The notes under the pieces were generated by a model. It searched no databases. It was not told where the DNA came from and worked only from the letters and a program-made list of their open reading frames with translations. From positions 1 to 43,704 of the IMG/VR virus record IMGVR_UViG_3300044620_001605: a stretch of DNA of 43,704 nt. One strand, 5' to 3'. Positions 8,650-18,799 of the stretch are shown here, piece after piece. Origin of the DNA: a virus. The position numbers and the translations under genes are program-made. Every line of letters begins with the position of its first letter. Within the stretch, counting starts at the first letter, position 1.

Positions 8650-9510
8650 CTATAGCTGCCCGGCCACCCATGCCGCAATTAAAAAATCTACGCCGTCATG
8701 TGTTTTATTTTTGTCACACGGCCCCCAATCACTGGGCCTGTCATCGCGCTGCCATAGATACTCTTCACAACGATGCTCCGAAGATGTTGGCAAACTGTCA
8801 GATGGAAATAGTTTTTCATCCATCAAAATTGCAATAGCATCTGACTGATTTCCGTCCTTATACTTGTGGTACAAAGCTTGTGCCAAGGCATTGCGCGGGG
8901 ATTCCTCAACGTAACGTCTCAGGATTTCGTAGTCAGAATCAGATATCCCGCCACGCTTCATTCCTGCCGTCATGATGTGAATTATATCTAAATGTTTCTC
9001 GAAACCTTCCTTGACGATTTCCTTCTCTGCCGCAAATGGAATCATGCCAAGTAATTCTTGTAGAAACAAAATCATTGGCGGCGTCAGTAGCGTGCGCGAC
9101 AAGACGCCTCGCCCCATCACGTTGCCATTTGCTTTAGCGTAGTTATAAATCTCTTTGAGGTTCTGCTTATCACCTGTTGCGTACAGGTAAGGCCATAGCA
9201 TAACGAACATGTCTTTAGAGATGTCAGATTTGCTTTGACCGTCATCAAAACAACGCTTGCCGGGATTGCGATACCAGCGACCGGGTTCTGATTCTGCTTG
9301 CATGATATCAGCGTCAATGCAACCGCCAGAGATCTTACAGAGCGATGTAAACCCTAACGAGTCACAACCGCCTTGGTGCGCCCATCCTTTGTGGAGTGAT
9401 TTATACAGCTCTGCCTTTGCCGCCACTTCTGGAGAACGCTGCTTCGTATCCTTTGCCTTTTGTTTGGCGCAAGATACGAGCAGTAGAATTGTAAGGATGT
9501 AGTGCATCAT
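8650..9510 (-). CDS. Predicted lipoprotein encoded in the tail module
   Basis: A 286-residue protein with an N-terminal lipoprotein signal: MMHYILTILLLVSC with lipobox LVSC and modified Cys14. The mature part has several Cys (GGCDS; LCKISGGCID; KRCFDDG; HRCEEY; GPCDK), suggesting periplasmic disulphides, and a conserved-looking segment around ISKDMFVMLWPYLYATGD and VMGRGVLSRTLLTPP that reads as an alpha-helical enzyme-like core. I do not recognise the family. A lipoprotein inside a structural operon is unusual: it could block superinfection at the envelope, act in lysis, or be virion-borne. Confidence 0.7.
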   Translation of the reverse strand: MMHYILTILLLVSCAKQKAKDTKQRSPEVAAKAELYKSLHKGWAHQGGCDSLGFTSLCKISGGCIDADIMQAESEPGRWYRNPGKRCFDDGQSKSDISKDMFVMLWPYLYATGDKQNLKEIYNYAKANGNVMGRGVLSRTLLTPPMILFLQELLGMIPFAAEKEIVKEGFEKHLDIIHIMTAGMKRGGISDSDYEILRRYVEESPRNALAQALYHKYKDGNQSDAIAILMDEKLFPSDSLPTSSEHRCEEYLWQRDDRPSDWGPCDKNKTHDGVDFLIAAWVAGQL

Positions 9511-9537
9511 TTTTTGCTCAGCTCAAATTTGGGTTTA

Positions 9538-11988
9538 TTAAGCCCACGTTGCCACTGTCTGCATGTAGGTTATGTCACTCAATCTTGCCATTGTAAATAG
9601 CGCAGACCCATCACCTGAAAATGCGGCCCCATTATTTGTACTAACTAAGAACTCAATAGTCGTCGCTGTCGCGACAAAGTTGTGGTCTAAAACTATATTC
9701 CCAACCCATTCATCAGCGTATGCGTACACCGCACCTCTTGCTATAGTCGTTGCCCCGTTTCTAATTAAGACAAGGATGTTTCTTGAGTTTAGTCCTGTTC
9801 CGTTTCTATCGCCGTTTACCTTCAAGTAAATTTTATACCTTCGCCCTATAACCAAATTTGAGAATTTAAAATTAGAATCAACCGTAGATGCTAAGACGCT
9901 TGACACGTTGAGCATTGATCCGTTGAAGTATTTTTCTTGGTATCTAACTATTAAATTTGACTCATCAATCGGAAACCCTACGGCTGCGCCGGAGACTTTG
10001 CGAAGACGCCATTTTGCGCCTAGCCCTGTAAAAGCTGCCGACCAGCTTGTAGAGAAAGCCGTTTCAAATGAAACATAACGGCCAAAATAGACATCTACAT
10101 CTGTGCTATTAACAACCCTGTAACCGACACCTTGACTATCTGTAGTAAGGTTTGAATTATATCCCGCACGAATAGTGCCTATTGAAAATTTACTCCCATC
10201 GGTTGTGACAAATGACTCCATTGGTCGCCAACCAAATCCGTCAAATATTTCAATACTAATTCTATCTGTTTGTAATATAGGAGTGGTAAATCTTACTCTT
10301 TTTTTCCTTAAATCAGTCAATGCCGTCGTTTGCAGTATTCCAGTTGAACCAGAAATCCCGTATTCAAAGCTCGTAGTATCATCAGCATTTGTTGCACTCG
10401 AATTACTCGCAAACTCTTCAACCGCCCTGTCAGCCATGGCAACGTTTGTTTGCCATTGCGAGATTGGAATGCTCGCTGAAATATCTAAGAAATAAAAGGC
10501 GTTTGATGACGCGGTATCATTAAAAGCAGTTCCGTTCAAAGAACTAGAAGGTGAGCTTGCTTGACTAAACTCAATATAGTTTTGACCAGATATTCCTCTA
10601 ACACACAAAGCTCTGTTATTTATGTCTGCGTTTTTAATTCCGCCGTTTCCGCCAGCGTAATCGCCAGCAACAGCAGTTATGCCAGATAAAGGCAGGGTAA
10701 GACGCAAAGGAGACGCGGTAGATCCAGCTCCAGTTACAGCAACAGATAAATTCAATACAAGGCTATTACCTACGCGCTGGTGTTGGCCAGCTCCAGTGAA
10801 TGTCAAACCAGCTGAGTTTGTAAACAATGGAGTAAATGAAGCAGAGTCAGTCATTGCAACGCCTGAACTCAAAGATTGCGGCCCTACAAACAAGCTGTCA
10901 AGACGCAGGGACGTATTATTTGCATTGCGTCTCCAGCGAATCGCGTACTTGTCGGTTGCCGTTGCCGAAGGAATAAAGAATCCACGAAAGCTTGTCGTTG
11001 CCGTGGGAACTCGCGCTGAGTTTGGGCTGGTGGCTGAGGCTGTCCCTGCAATGACAATACGCTCTTGCAGCACGTTGCTTGAGTTATAACGAGCTACGTA
11101 AACTTGCACGTCATCAGCAGTCGCAACGCCCGACACGTCAAATGTTACGGTAAGGGGCTTTGCAAGGTCGCTGCCGTCAATCGTAAATAACGGCGACTCG
11201 ACAAACTGAGCGTTGGCTGTAAATGACACAAGGTAATTTGTCGTTCCACGGAGCGTGCTGTTTGTAGACTGCGCGATCAAAGCCGTCGCGGCAGAGCTAC
11301 CCCACCGCGTCGGGCTTGTGCGTGTCGTGGTCGCCAGCGTATCTCCGACGCTTAATTCAACCGTCCCAAGTGCGTCCGCTGCAAACTGTGCGCTGAGATA
11401 ATTTATGCCAGACGATCCGCTTCCTATTTCCTTCAGCGTGCTTCCGTCGTCAGCGTAAACCTTATTGGTGTCCTCGCCGTAAACAAGCGTAGCTTGCTTT
11501 CTTGTGAGTCCGTCTAAGATTGTTTTGCTGGCTTTAGGCAGTGTCGTGCGGCTTGTGTTGCTCGCCGTCCCGCCGTCGTAATCTTTATTGGTGAAGACCT
11601 CGGCACCGGCCAGAGTCGAAAGCGTTCCCGTGGTCGGCAGTGTAACGGATGTTGGCGCAGTCGTCGTGAGCGTAAGGCCATGGTCGCCCGTTCGTGTTAA
11701 GGTCGCTGCATCGGCGTTGCTGACGCCAGTGCCGCCTTTGCTTGCCGGGAGAACTCCCGTCACGCCGGTGGTCAAGCTCACATTGGTTATGGCGTTGTCT
11801 GCGCCGCTGATGATTTTATTTGTGAATGTTTGCGCAGACGATAAATCCGCTGCCGTCATCCACGCTGTACCGTTATGCCATTTTGGGCCAGTCGTAGTGT
11901 TGAAATAAATTAATCCTGTTGCTGATACAAGATCGGTCGCGGACAATTGAAGCTGCGCCCGTATTAACTCGCCATACACTCTAGCCAT
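9538..11988 (-). CDS. Tail fibre protein
   Basis: An 816-residue protein with fibre hallmarks. The N-terminal domain (ARVYGELIRAQLQLSATDLV) is followed by low-complexity Thr/Ser/Gly-rich repeats including VLPASKGGTGVSNADAAT and PTTGTLSTLAGAEVFTNK, which recur in many phage fibres. The C-terminal half is beta-rich with a likely receptor-binding end (around 'MLNVSSVLASTVDSNFKFSN'). It is co-directional with a second fibre gene three bases upstream. GC content looks higher in the N-terminal repeats than in flanking genes. It is confidently a fibre; the receptor is unknown. Confidence 0.85.
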   Translation of the reverse strand: MARVYGELIRAQLQLSATDLVSATGLIYFNTTTGPKWHNGTAWMTAADLSSAQTFTNKIISGADNAITNVSLTTGVTGVLPASKGGTGVSNADAATLTRTGDHGLTLTTTAPTSVTLPTTGTLSTLAGAEVFTNKDYDGGTASNTSRTTLPKASKTILDGLTRKQATLVYGEDTNKVYADDGSTLKEIGSGSSGINYLSAQFAADALGTVELSVGDTLATTTRTSPTRWGSSAATALIAQSTNSTLRGTTNYLVSFTANAQFVESPLFTIDGSDLAKPLTVTFDVSGVATADDVQVYVARYNSSNVLQERIVIAGTASATSPNSARVPTATTSFRGFFIPSATATDKYAIRWRRNANNTSLRLDSLFVGPQSLSSGVAMTDSASFTPLFTNSAGLTFTGAGQHQRVGNSLVLNLSVAVTGAGSTASPLRLTLPLSGITAVAGDYAGGNGGIKNADINNRALCVRGISGQNYIEFSQASSPSSSLNGTAFNDTASSNAFYFLDISASIPISQWQTNVAMADRAVEEFASNSSATNADDTTSFEYGISGSTGILQTTALTDLRKKRVRFTTPILQTDRISIEIFDGFGWRPMESFVTTDGSKFSIGTIRAGYNSNLTTDSQGVGYRVVNSTDVDVYFGRYVSFETAFSTSWSAAFTGLGAKWRLRKVSGAAVGFPIDESNLIVRYQEKYFNGSMLNVSSVLASTVDSNFKFSNLVIGRRYKIYLKVNGDRNGTGLNSRNILVLIRNGATTIARGAVYAYADEWVGNIVLDHNFVATATTIEFLVSTNNGAAFSGDGSALFTMARLSDITYMQTVATWA

Positions 11989-11990
11989 AG

Positions 11991-14108
11991 TTAAACTCCT
12001 ACAAGCCTATATGTTCCAGCCGGTAATGGTGTTCCGACTTCAATTCTTACATTCGTTGATGATGTGGATTTTATCACAACAAACATACACTCAAAATCAT
12101 TTGCGTTATCTTTTAATTGCCAAATGGCAAGTCTTGCGTCTGTGCCTGACACTGTGACATTCTTTGCGGTTTCTGTGCCGTCCCAAATGGTATCAATATA
12201 AAATCTTGCGCCACCGACTTGCTTGATGGCAGTGCCGGTATCGACATAAACATTTTCGTCTCCTGTGACAAAAACTAATCGACCTTTTTTTTGACTGGAG
12301 GATGATGGCGCAAACTCCAAATTCTCAAGCCTAAGTCCTTTAAACTGACCGGCTGTATAAACATCATTAAATCGTCTTGCGCTATGACCTAAATCTGTCC
12401 CAGACCAATCCGTACTATAAGTCGCATCGGTAAATGGTCTTACTGTGCTTTTGATTTGCAAATAGCCTTTAGTCGAATGAGACGTGCTTTCTAAATCTAA
12501 ATTTTCTCCCGCAGATGTTCCGCCAACCAACGATTGACCACCAGGGCGACCAGACAGCAAAGCAAATTGTGTGTGGCCTGAATCTCCCGTCGTTAAACCG
12601 CTTAAACCGCCATGAGCAATTTCATTATCAGGACTCGAAGCAAGCCATTCTGATCCATTATAAAATAAAGCGTCACCGGATTGAGCGGGTTGTGTTCTGC
12701 CAGAATCTCGGTAATTAACATCTCGCAACGCCAAAAGGTCCGCAATTGTGATCTCTGTTGCGCCGCCGATACTTCCATCAATCCAAAGTTTGTTCCAAAC
12801 ACTTCCAGATTTTCCGATATCGAAAACACTGTCCAAAGACGGAATGGCCGAAGATGCTAAAGATATTAAACCTGTTCCATGTGGAACAATTAAAATATCT
12901 CCATTTAGATTTGTTGCTGAAATCGTGTTTCCGTCAAGTCTAAGATTGTCTACATTAGCTTGCCCTGTGACTGTTAATGTACTGGCGATTTGAACTGAAC
13001 TTGACGTGTTAAGCGAAGAACCAAGCGTAATGACGCCTGTGCCGTTAGCACTGATATCAATATTTCCGTTGGTATTTGTCGCAATTAGAGCATTGCCAAA
13101 AATACGCAAATTTCCGCCATTAAGAAGACTTCCGGTAATATGTCCGGTTGTCGATAGATTTAAATCATTGAAATTTAATGTTTCGCTATCGCTCTCAATA
13201 TTGCCATCTGTAAACGTAAAATCAGCAATTTGTGTCCCCGCTTTGAAAGCAGAAGACGCGCCAAGCGCCGTGATTTTGTTAAATGTACCGTCTCCGGTTG
13301 TTGTGATGTTCCCATTGCCAAAATCTATTGTTCCAGATGAGTTTGTTATTTGATGAGTATCGCCATTGATGACAAAAGCACCGATTGTTATGGTGCCTGT
13401 CGTGCTTAAATTCAATGAATTAAAGCTTAAATTGCCCGATGAATCATTGATTGATCCAGAGCTAATGTTGGCAGTTCCAAATTGACCTTCAAAAAACCAT
13501 CCTTTGAGCCATTGATTTGAAGATGATCCAAAATCTAAAGATAAGTTAGATGTCGGTCTTAATTTGTCTGTGAACTGAATAAATCCAGTATTTGGTCCAA
13601 CGCCGTCACCGCCATTGGCAGATAATGTTAAATTTGTGCCAGCAGACTTGCCGCCAAAGACTCTTTGACCCGCATATAATCCGGTAATTGCGCTGCCTGA
13701 TTGGTCAATATCATCGTAACCATACCGCAGGACAAATAAATCTTGAGTGCGGTTTTGCCACGCTTGAAGAATCGTATCACTGCCCCAATCGAAATCACTT
13801 ATTTTGTGCCAGCTTGCCGATCCTTCGCCTTCTCGCTGCTCCCATCGATACCCTGCCGATTTTCCATCGCCGTCATCTAAAACAACGCGGTAATCATTTA
13901 AACTATTGCCAGCTAATGGAAGGCTTGCAGGATTTGCTACGGCCTCTTTGCTGTTGGGATATAAAACAGCAACAACGTAATTAAGCGCCCCTTCCATGTC
14001 AATCACTCCGGGGAGCGCCGGATTTGCATAACCAAAGTCGGATAAATTATGCACAAAGGGATGCTGATTTTGGTTCCAAATTTGAAATCTGGCGTGATTG
14101 AAAATCAT
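11991..14108 (-). CDS. Tail fibre / long structural protein with beta repeats
   Basis: A 705-residue protein. Residues ~1-150 form a distinct N-terminal domain (NHARFQIWNQNQHPFVHNLS). Residues ~190-460 consist of repeated Asn/Gly/Thr-rich beta units such as SLNLSTTGTITIG, DLNLSTTGHITGS and IDISANGTGVITLGSS. Copies resembling 'LGHSARRFNDVYTAGQFKG' occur near residue 200 and 590. The C-terminus is a compact beta domain ending in ATYRLVGV-like residues (GTYRLVGV). It sits right after coat and a 74-residue gene. Such repeats are typical of fibrous virion proteins; I infer a fibre shaft. Confidence 0.75.
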   Translation of the reverse strand: MIFNHARFQIWNQNQHPFVHNLSDFGYANPALPGVIDMEGALNYVVAVLYPNSKEAVANPASLPLAGNSLNDYRVVLDDGDGKSAGYRWEQREGEGSASWHKISDFDWGSDTILQAWQNRTQDLFVLRYGYDDIDQSGSAITGLYAGQRVFGGKSAGTNLTLSANGGDGVGPNTGFIQFTDKLRPTSNLSLDFGSSSNQWLKGWFFEGQFGTANISSGSINDSSGNLSFNSLNLSTTGTITIGAFVINGDTHQITNSSGTIDFGNGNITTTGDGTFNKITALGASSAFKAGTQIADFTFTDGNIESDSETLNFNDLNLSTTGHITGSLLNGGNLRIFGNALIATNTNGNIDISANGTGVITLGSSLNTSSSVQIASTLTVTGQANVDNLRLDGNTISATNLNGDILIVPHGTGLISLASSAIPSLDSVFDIGKSGSVWNKLWIDGSIGGATEITIADLLALRDVNYRDSGRTQPAQSGDALFYNGSEWLASSPDNEIAHGGLSGLTTGDSGHTQFALLSGRPGGQSLVGGTSAGENLDLESTSHSTKGYLQIKSTVRPFTDATYSTDWSGTDLGHSARRFNDVYTAGQFKGLRLENLEFAPSSSSQKKGRLVFVTGDENVYVDTGTAIKQVGGARFYIDTIWDGTETAKNVTVSGTDARLAIWQLKDNANDFECMFVVIKSTSSTNVRIEVGTPLPAGTYRLVGV

Positions 14109-14120
14109 TTTAAATTACTC

Positions 14121-14345
14121 TCAAAATAAATCCCATGAGGAATCCCAAACATCAGTTAGCTCTTTCATGAAAATCACTTTACTTGATGTTCCCGCATAAC
14201 CATAACGCACAACACTGCAAGGAGTTCCATGATCGGCGTCTGCTCTTACTGTATAGACAAATGACAATCGACCATTGCCGTCATATTCACAATGTTGCTT
14301 TATCAACTCATTTAATTGAGTTTTCAAATGGCCCGTATCAGCCAT
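14121..14345 (-). CDS. Small protein between coat and fibre genes
   Basis: A 74-residue soluble protein (MADTGHLKTQLNELIKQHCE at the N-terminus, aromatic acidic C-terminus DVWDSSWDLF). TTCGGAGGC precedes the ATG. A hairpin that looks like a terminator lies between it and the coat gene. No family recognised; a head-completion or decoration role is possible from position only. Confidence 0.65.
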   Translation of the reverse strand: MADTGHLKTQLNELIKQHCEYDGNGRLSFVYTVRADADHGTPCSVVRYGYAGTSSKVIFMKELTDVWDSSWDLF

Positions 14346-14369
14346 AAAGCCTCCGAAGGTTAAGGGAAA

Positions 14370-14393
14370 TAGAGCAACGTCCCTGTTGCCCTA
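14370..14393 (-). terminator. Stem-loop after the coat gene
   Basis: On the minus strand TAGGGCAAC and GTTGCTCTA pair over nine positions (one G-T) around the loop AGGGAC, followed by TTTCCC. It lies in the 69-bp gap after the coat stop. A weak terminator or an mRNA-stabilising hairpin here would let coat be made in excess over the fibre genes. Confidence 0.45.
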
Positions 14394-14414
14394 CTTCCCC
14401 GCCCGCACAATGAA

Positions 14415-15671
14415 TTAGTAGCTGATTCCGTACATAATTGCGTTATGTCCCGGAGCATTAATTTCTAGCTCTCCAAAAAGACATGCATCAACAATGTACT
14501 GATATCCATTAACTCCTCTGGTCTCAAAATATTCTCGTCCGTCTGGAGCTTTGCGCTTACGGAATCCGCCACGAGTGCGGAATACCATTGTTTTCATATC
14601 GAGAAAGAAGATTGCGTCATCATCCATCTCCAAAATTCCAACGATTTTTAACGACCCGGAGACAGAAGTTATTTCGATCTCCGTCCAGCCATAAATCGAG
14701 GCCGAAGGCTGTTTTGTGACCGAAAATGGTCCCTTTTGTGTCTCAAGCAGCTTCATGATTGAGCCAAGATGCTTAAAGCTCATGACTATTGTGCTGGCAT
14801 TTCCCTTCGCTTTGCGGCGAACAGTGGTGTATCCGTCAAACAATTTTTCCAAAATATTCGAGGCTGTAACCGATGCGCCCGGAATTTGCACCGCCTGTAA
14901 AATTGGATAGGCGAGCTTACTTTGTCCATGCACTGTGGCAGATCCGCCGTTTGCCAAGGAAAGAAGTGTTGACTTGATGCTTGTGAAAGCGCCATTCGAC
15001 AACACGCCGGGATGGTAACACTTAGCAGCTTGTGCCGTCGTGTATGCAGACACGTCGGCAGCAACACCACCGCGAGCCAACGATACTGTGACAGTGCCAG
15101 TTCCAACAGTCGCAGTGTTAATGTCAATAGATATGACATAAACAGCGAGAGGAGCAGAGTTGCCGTCATCAAGTTCAAATTTTTGGCCAATTTGGAAACG
15201 GTCAATGTGATCGACTTCAAATGTACCACTAACAGTTCCGCTCGTTGCAAGTGTCGCAAAGTGCGAGCCGTTACCGAGTTGAGTTGAAACAACCTGCTTG
15301 AAGTAATCAACCATGGAATCAACTTCGCCCGGTAGAATTTTCAGAAAAGTCGCCTCTGGAATACGACCTTCGGAATCCATGAGATCCCTGTGGTTAAATA
15401 CAAGTGAAGACCATGCTTCAACGTAGCTGTCAATCGAACCGCGCACATAAGTAGACTGGCTGATATCGTTAGAAGCTGCCAATTGACCAAATTCTACGGT
15501 CGATGCGCCCGCTCCCTTGAAAGGAACTACTAATTTTCCACCTGTCCAACCGTTATCGATTTCGATGTTAGAAAGAAACCAATCGCGCTTGGTTAGTTCT
15601 TCCATAATCATTTTGTTTGGTAGATTTTCGTTCAGCATTGACTGAAACGAACTATTTACTGTCGTCGCCAT
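14415..15671 (-). CDS. Major capsid (coat) protein
   Basis: A 418-residue protein directly after the scaffold gene, close in length to P22 coat (430). The start ATG has an excellent ribosome site (AAGGAGTGAGAA). Motifs such as NLPNKMIMEELTKRDWFL, GGKLVVPFKGAG, TYVRGSIDSYVEAWSSLVF and RTRGGFRKRKAPDGREYFE match a family of podovirus coat proteins; an HK97 fold is expected but cannot be shown from sequence alone. Position, length and strong ribosome site make the call reliable. Confidence 0.85.
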   Translation of the reverse strand: MATTVNSSFQSMLNENLPNKMIMEELTKRDWFLSNIEIDNGWTGGKLVVPFKGAGASTVEFGQLAASNDISQSTYVRGSIDSYVEAWSSLVFNHRDLMDSEGRIPEATFLKILPGEVDSMVDYFKQVVSTQLGNGSHFATLATSGTVSGTFEVDHIDRFQIGQKFELDDGNSAPLAVYVISIDINTATVGTGTVTVSLARGGVAADVSAYTTAQAAKCYHPGVLSNGAFTSIKSTLLSLANGGSATVHGQSKLAYPILQAVQIPGASVTASNILEKLFDGYTTVRRKAKGNASTIVMSFKHLGSIMKLLETQKGPFSVTKQPSASIYGWTEIEITSVSGSLKIVGILEMDDDAIFFLDMKTMVFRTRGGFRKRKAPDGREYFETRGVNGYQYIVDACLFGELEINAPGHNAIMYGISY

Positions 15672-15698
15672 TTCTCACTCCTTGAGAATTGTTTGTTT

Positions 15699-16703
15699 TT
15701 AGTAACCTTCTAAACTCGTCAGTTCTCTTGCTTTTCTTTTTAAATCATCCAAAGACCTGACAGTTGTTTTAACAGCACTTGTCCCACGGCCCTGAATATT
15801 CGGGATCGTTGGCTTGCTAGACGGTTGAACAACTGGCGCTTGCGTAGACATCGAAACACCAAGGCTAGGATTAATAGCCTTCAAATGCTTCATAGCCTCT
15901 GCAACGGCTTGCTGCGCAGGAATATCCTGTTTACGCGCCGCAAACGATTGTCCAATTTGAATAACATACTCTTTAAATGCGTCCGGGCTTCCCATTCCAG
16001 CATTGTACGCTTCAACAATCGGCTTGGCCTCTGCTGACTGTAGTGCGTTATCTAGCTCGAATGTTCTTTGCTGAACCGCAAATGCTTGTTGGTTTGCTAA
16101 CAATTGCTCGTTCTGCGCCTGATAAAACTTAGCCGCGTGTCGGGCTTGCTGGTTGGCTTCCCATTGCTGTCTCTGGTCTGGAGACATTTGCTCACGCTTT
16201 ACTAATTCTAAAGCATACTCTAAAACTTTATTTTTTGGAATATTAAGACCTTCAAAAAATGAATCAAAGTCATTTTCTTGTACATATCCTGATAAAATTG
16301 TAAGAGCTTTATCAGTTTGGTCATGAGTTTCACGGACTTTTTCAAATTCTGACTTTAACTCGTCATGTTTTTGTGACTTAAAGTCATAGCCATAGGCCCT
16401 TTCGTATAATTTCTTGAATTTCTTTTCTGTTTCTTCATCTTTGATGTAAGGTCTTGCCCATTCATCAATTTCGTACTCTTTTTGATAAGCTTTAAACTTA
16501 TAATTTGGGTTATATACTGGTTTTTCAGCCCCAGAATCAGCAGAAACCATCTGTTTTGGCGCTGCTTTTAGCGATTCTAGGCCGGTCGGATCTGGTGCCG
16601 GTTTTGCCACGGTTTCCGTCACAGACGCCGTTTGTGCCGCGTCTGGCGCTGTTGTTTGGCTCGATTCTACTGCCGCTGTTGATACTGTTGATTCAATTTC
16701 CAT
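15699..16703 (-). CDS. Scaffolding protein
   Basis: A 334-residue protein between portal and coat. Start chosen at ATG 16703, with AAGGAG seven bases upstream and TGATG overlap with the portal stop; the GTG one codon earlier is less likely. The N-terminus (~60 residues) is Ala/Thr/Val/Pro-rich and probably disordered, the middle is charged helical (YIKDEETEKKFKKLYERAYG), then Gln-rich coiled coil (RRQWEANQQARHAAKFYQAQ-like), and a basic C-terminal helix (DDLKRKARELTSLEGY) of the type that binds coat. This architecture is classic for internal scaffolds. Confidence 0.8.
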   Translation of the reverse strand: MEIESTVSTAAVESSQTTAPDAAQTASVTETVAKPAPDPTGLESLKAAPKQMVSADSGAEKPVYNPNYKFKAYQKEYEIDEWARPYIKDEETEKKFKKLYERAYGYDFKSQKHDELKSEFEKVRETHDQTDKALTILSGYVQENDFDSFFEGLNIPKNKVLEYALELVKREQMSPDQRQQWEANQQARHAAKFYQAQNEQLLANQQAFAVQQRTFELDNALQSAEAKPIVEAYNAGMGSPDAFKEYVIQIGQSFAARKQDIPAQQAVAEAMKHLKAINPSLGVSMSTQAPVVQPSSKPTIPNIQGRGTSAVKTTVRSLDDLKRKARELTSLEGY

Positions 16704-18799
16704 CACATAACTCCTTGAGGGTTGGTTTGCCCTTGTTGTTGAGCGCCTTGTCCGAGCAGCAGTCCCGCCACTTCAGACATTTGCGCTTGATTCATTTGTT
16801 CCATGCTTTGCATCGACATTCCTTGCGTCTCAAGATGCTTTACAAGCCAATCGAGTGCTTGGTATGGGATGCGCACACGCTTAGGAGTCTTGGCCGGATC
16901 TTCATTTGGAACGTACATGTCGCACGCTACCATTGCTCCCCCGGTTGGGATGAACTCAGACTGTGCTGCTTTGAGTGCTGCCGCTTCATCTGCTTGCTTT
17001 TGTGTGTGGTAATCTTCAAACTGTTGGTACATGTCTTGAATGTCAGGAGACAGCAGAGAAAAATCGCGCTCTTTCTTGCGTTTTGCCACTTGTTTAAGCG
17101 CATAAACAGAGTCGTCGCTTGGAGATATCTGTGGCATCTCGCCGCGCTCAATGGCAAGAAAGTCGTTTTTGATATTTTTCTCATTAATGGTGAAATCACC
17201 AAATGCGTCTTGCCAATTGCCAAACGGCATTGCGTTAATCAGCTTGCCAATGTCGTCACGTTCGAGATTTGTGCCTACATATTGCAAAATCTGGTTAAGC
17301 ACCAACTGTTTTCCAAGTTGAGATTCAATGGTATCCTCTTGTTCTTGCACTTGAATCTGATGATTTAATGGAACGGTTGACTTAAACTCATCAATGTTAA
17401 TCAACTCGGAACGACCAATCGCTGCGATCAATTCGTCTCCGTTCAAGTAAAATTTCGCAAGATCAAGATATATCTCAACCATATCCACCAAAAACTCGCC
17501 AAATTTGTCAGAGTAAAAACTAAACTTTTGACTCTGAGACATGCTTCTAAATAGCATAGCCATTGGGTCTAAATTTGATGTTTTTTCCTCATTGACTAAA
17601 TCAATACATAACGCTCGATTCATCTCTTGTTCTTGAATGGCAATGTATTCAAAGAATTGCTCGCCAGTTCTACCGGGAAGTATCGTCGGAGCCATGCCCT
17701 GATAGGTGATACCGCGCACACCGGGGAGCAATGATCCTTGCGTGACCTTTGTGCCGCTTTGGTAAAGGATTTTATCCTCTCCGATCGTTATCGAGTGAAG
17801 CGCGGCCTGACTGCTCGCTCTATTTATTTCGGCGTTCCACGGCCTTGCAACTTTGACAATAGAGCTTGCCCGCGCTTTCGTAGGATGTTCGTCGAAACCT
17901 TTCCAAGCAATCGGAAAACGTTTTGCAGGTAGTGGCCCCTCTTCAAGAATGCCCGCTTTCGTCGTGATGTAAAAATATCCCTCTGGATACTCAAGACAAG
18001 GTTTGAAATAGTATTCGAGGAGTAAAGTTTGATCTTTTTCTCTGCTATAGCCGTTTTTCATAGAATCAAAAACAACAAACTCCTCTGTAGACGCGGTGAT
18101 ATATTTAAGCTTCTCCTCGTCGCCTTTATATCTTTCCTTGAGATGTTTGCTGCTTTCTAGTTTTTCAATGCCAACCCATTTTGCATCGCTCATTTGCATA
18201 CAAGATGGATCTCTAAATATGTTTTGTCCATAAACACGCTCGAATACAAACTCGCCTGTGAATACTGGCTTTGATTCGTCTGCAATGGGATTGCCCATCT
18301 CATCTATGACAGGCTGTCCAGTGGCTTCGTCAATCTGTGGTTCGTAGCCTTTTAAATCACCCTTTGTGTTATCAAAGAAAACTTTAACCGCACATTCTCC
18401 GATTCCACAAAAGTCACTGGCAAAATTTCTAATCGAAGCTTTTAATTTGTATTTGTTTTTTGCATAAAGCCAAACCGCATTATTTAATTCTGCTGACTTT
18501 TGATCTTGAAGTTCAGATGAATTTCTTGGAACGACGGTAACTCCGGGCGATTGACTTAAAATTGAATTGACGTAAATCCTGTGGGCGCGATGCAACCAGT
18601 TTTTTGTGATTCTTAATGAGTATGGATCTTGAGTGCTGCCGTTGACGCGGTTTCTTTGCCACAGTTCATTTAAACGCTTGCTATAATGTTCGCCTGAAAT
18701 TAGCAGAATATTACTTCGCATCTCTGCAACAGTCTCTTTATCCAAAGACTTTGCATCATCGTGAAGCTTATTTAATTCATCAATTTTTAAAGGCTGCAT
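16703..18799 (-). CDS. Portal protein, P22-like size
   Basis: A 698-residue protein downstream of terL, near the length of P22 gp1 (725). The start has AGGAGAG upstream. Recognisable portal features are the N-terminal clip/wing region (RITKNWLHRAHRIYVNSILS), QSPGVTVVPRNSSE, FASDFCGIGECAVKVFFDNT, and the crown/barrel-like helical C-terminus rich in Gln and Met (MEQMNQAQMSEVAGLLLGQG). Portals form a dodecamer at one capsid vertex through which DNA passes. Its gene overlaps the preceding small gene by 20 bp. Confidence 0.85.
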   Translation of the reverse strand: MQPLKIDELNKLHDDAKSLDKETVAEMRSNILLISGEHYSKRLNELWQRNRVNGSTQDPYSLRITKNWLHRAHRIYVNSILSQSPGVTVVPRNSSELQDQKSAELNNAVWLYAKNKYKLKASIRNFASDFCGIGECAVKVFFDNTKGDLKGYEPQIDEATGQPVIDEMGNPIADESKPVFTGEFVFERVYGQNIFRDPSCMQMSDAKWVGIEKLESSKHLKERYKGDEEKLKYITASTEEFVVFDSMKNGYSREKDQTLLLEYYFKPCLEYPEGYFYITTKAGILEEGPLPAKRFPIAWKGFDEHPTKARASSIVKVARPWNAEINRASSQAALHSITIGEDKILYQSGTKVTQGSLLPGVRGITYQGMAPTILPGRTGEQFFEYIAIQEQEMNRALCIDLVNEEKTSNLDPMAMLFRSMSQSQKFSFYSDKFGEFLVDMVEIYLDLAKFYLNGDELIAAIGRSELINIDEFKSTVPLNHQIQVQEQEDTIESQLGKQLVLNQILQYVGTNLERDDIGKLINAMPFGNWQDAFGDFTINEKNIKNDFLAIERGEMPQISPSDDSVYALKQVAKRKKERDFSLLSPDIQDMYQQFEDYHTQKQADEAAALKAAQSEFIPTGGAMVACDMYVPNEDPAKTPKRVRIPYQALDWLVKHLETQGMSMQSMEQMNQAQMSEVAGLLLGQGAQQQGQTNPQGVM

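Noticed and set aside
10679-11908. Long plus-strand ORFs opposite the fibre gene
   Set aside because: Shadow frames of the Thr/Ser/Val-rich repeats; no ribosome sites or protein-like content.
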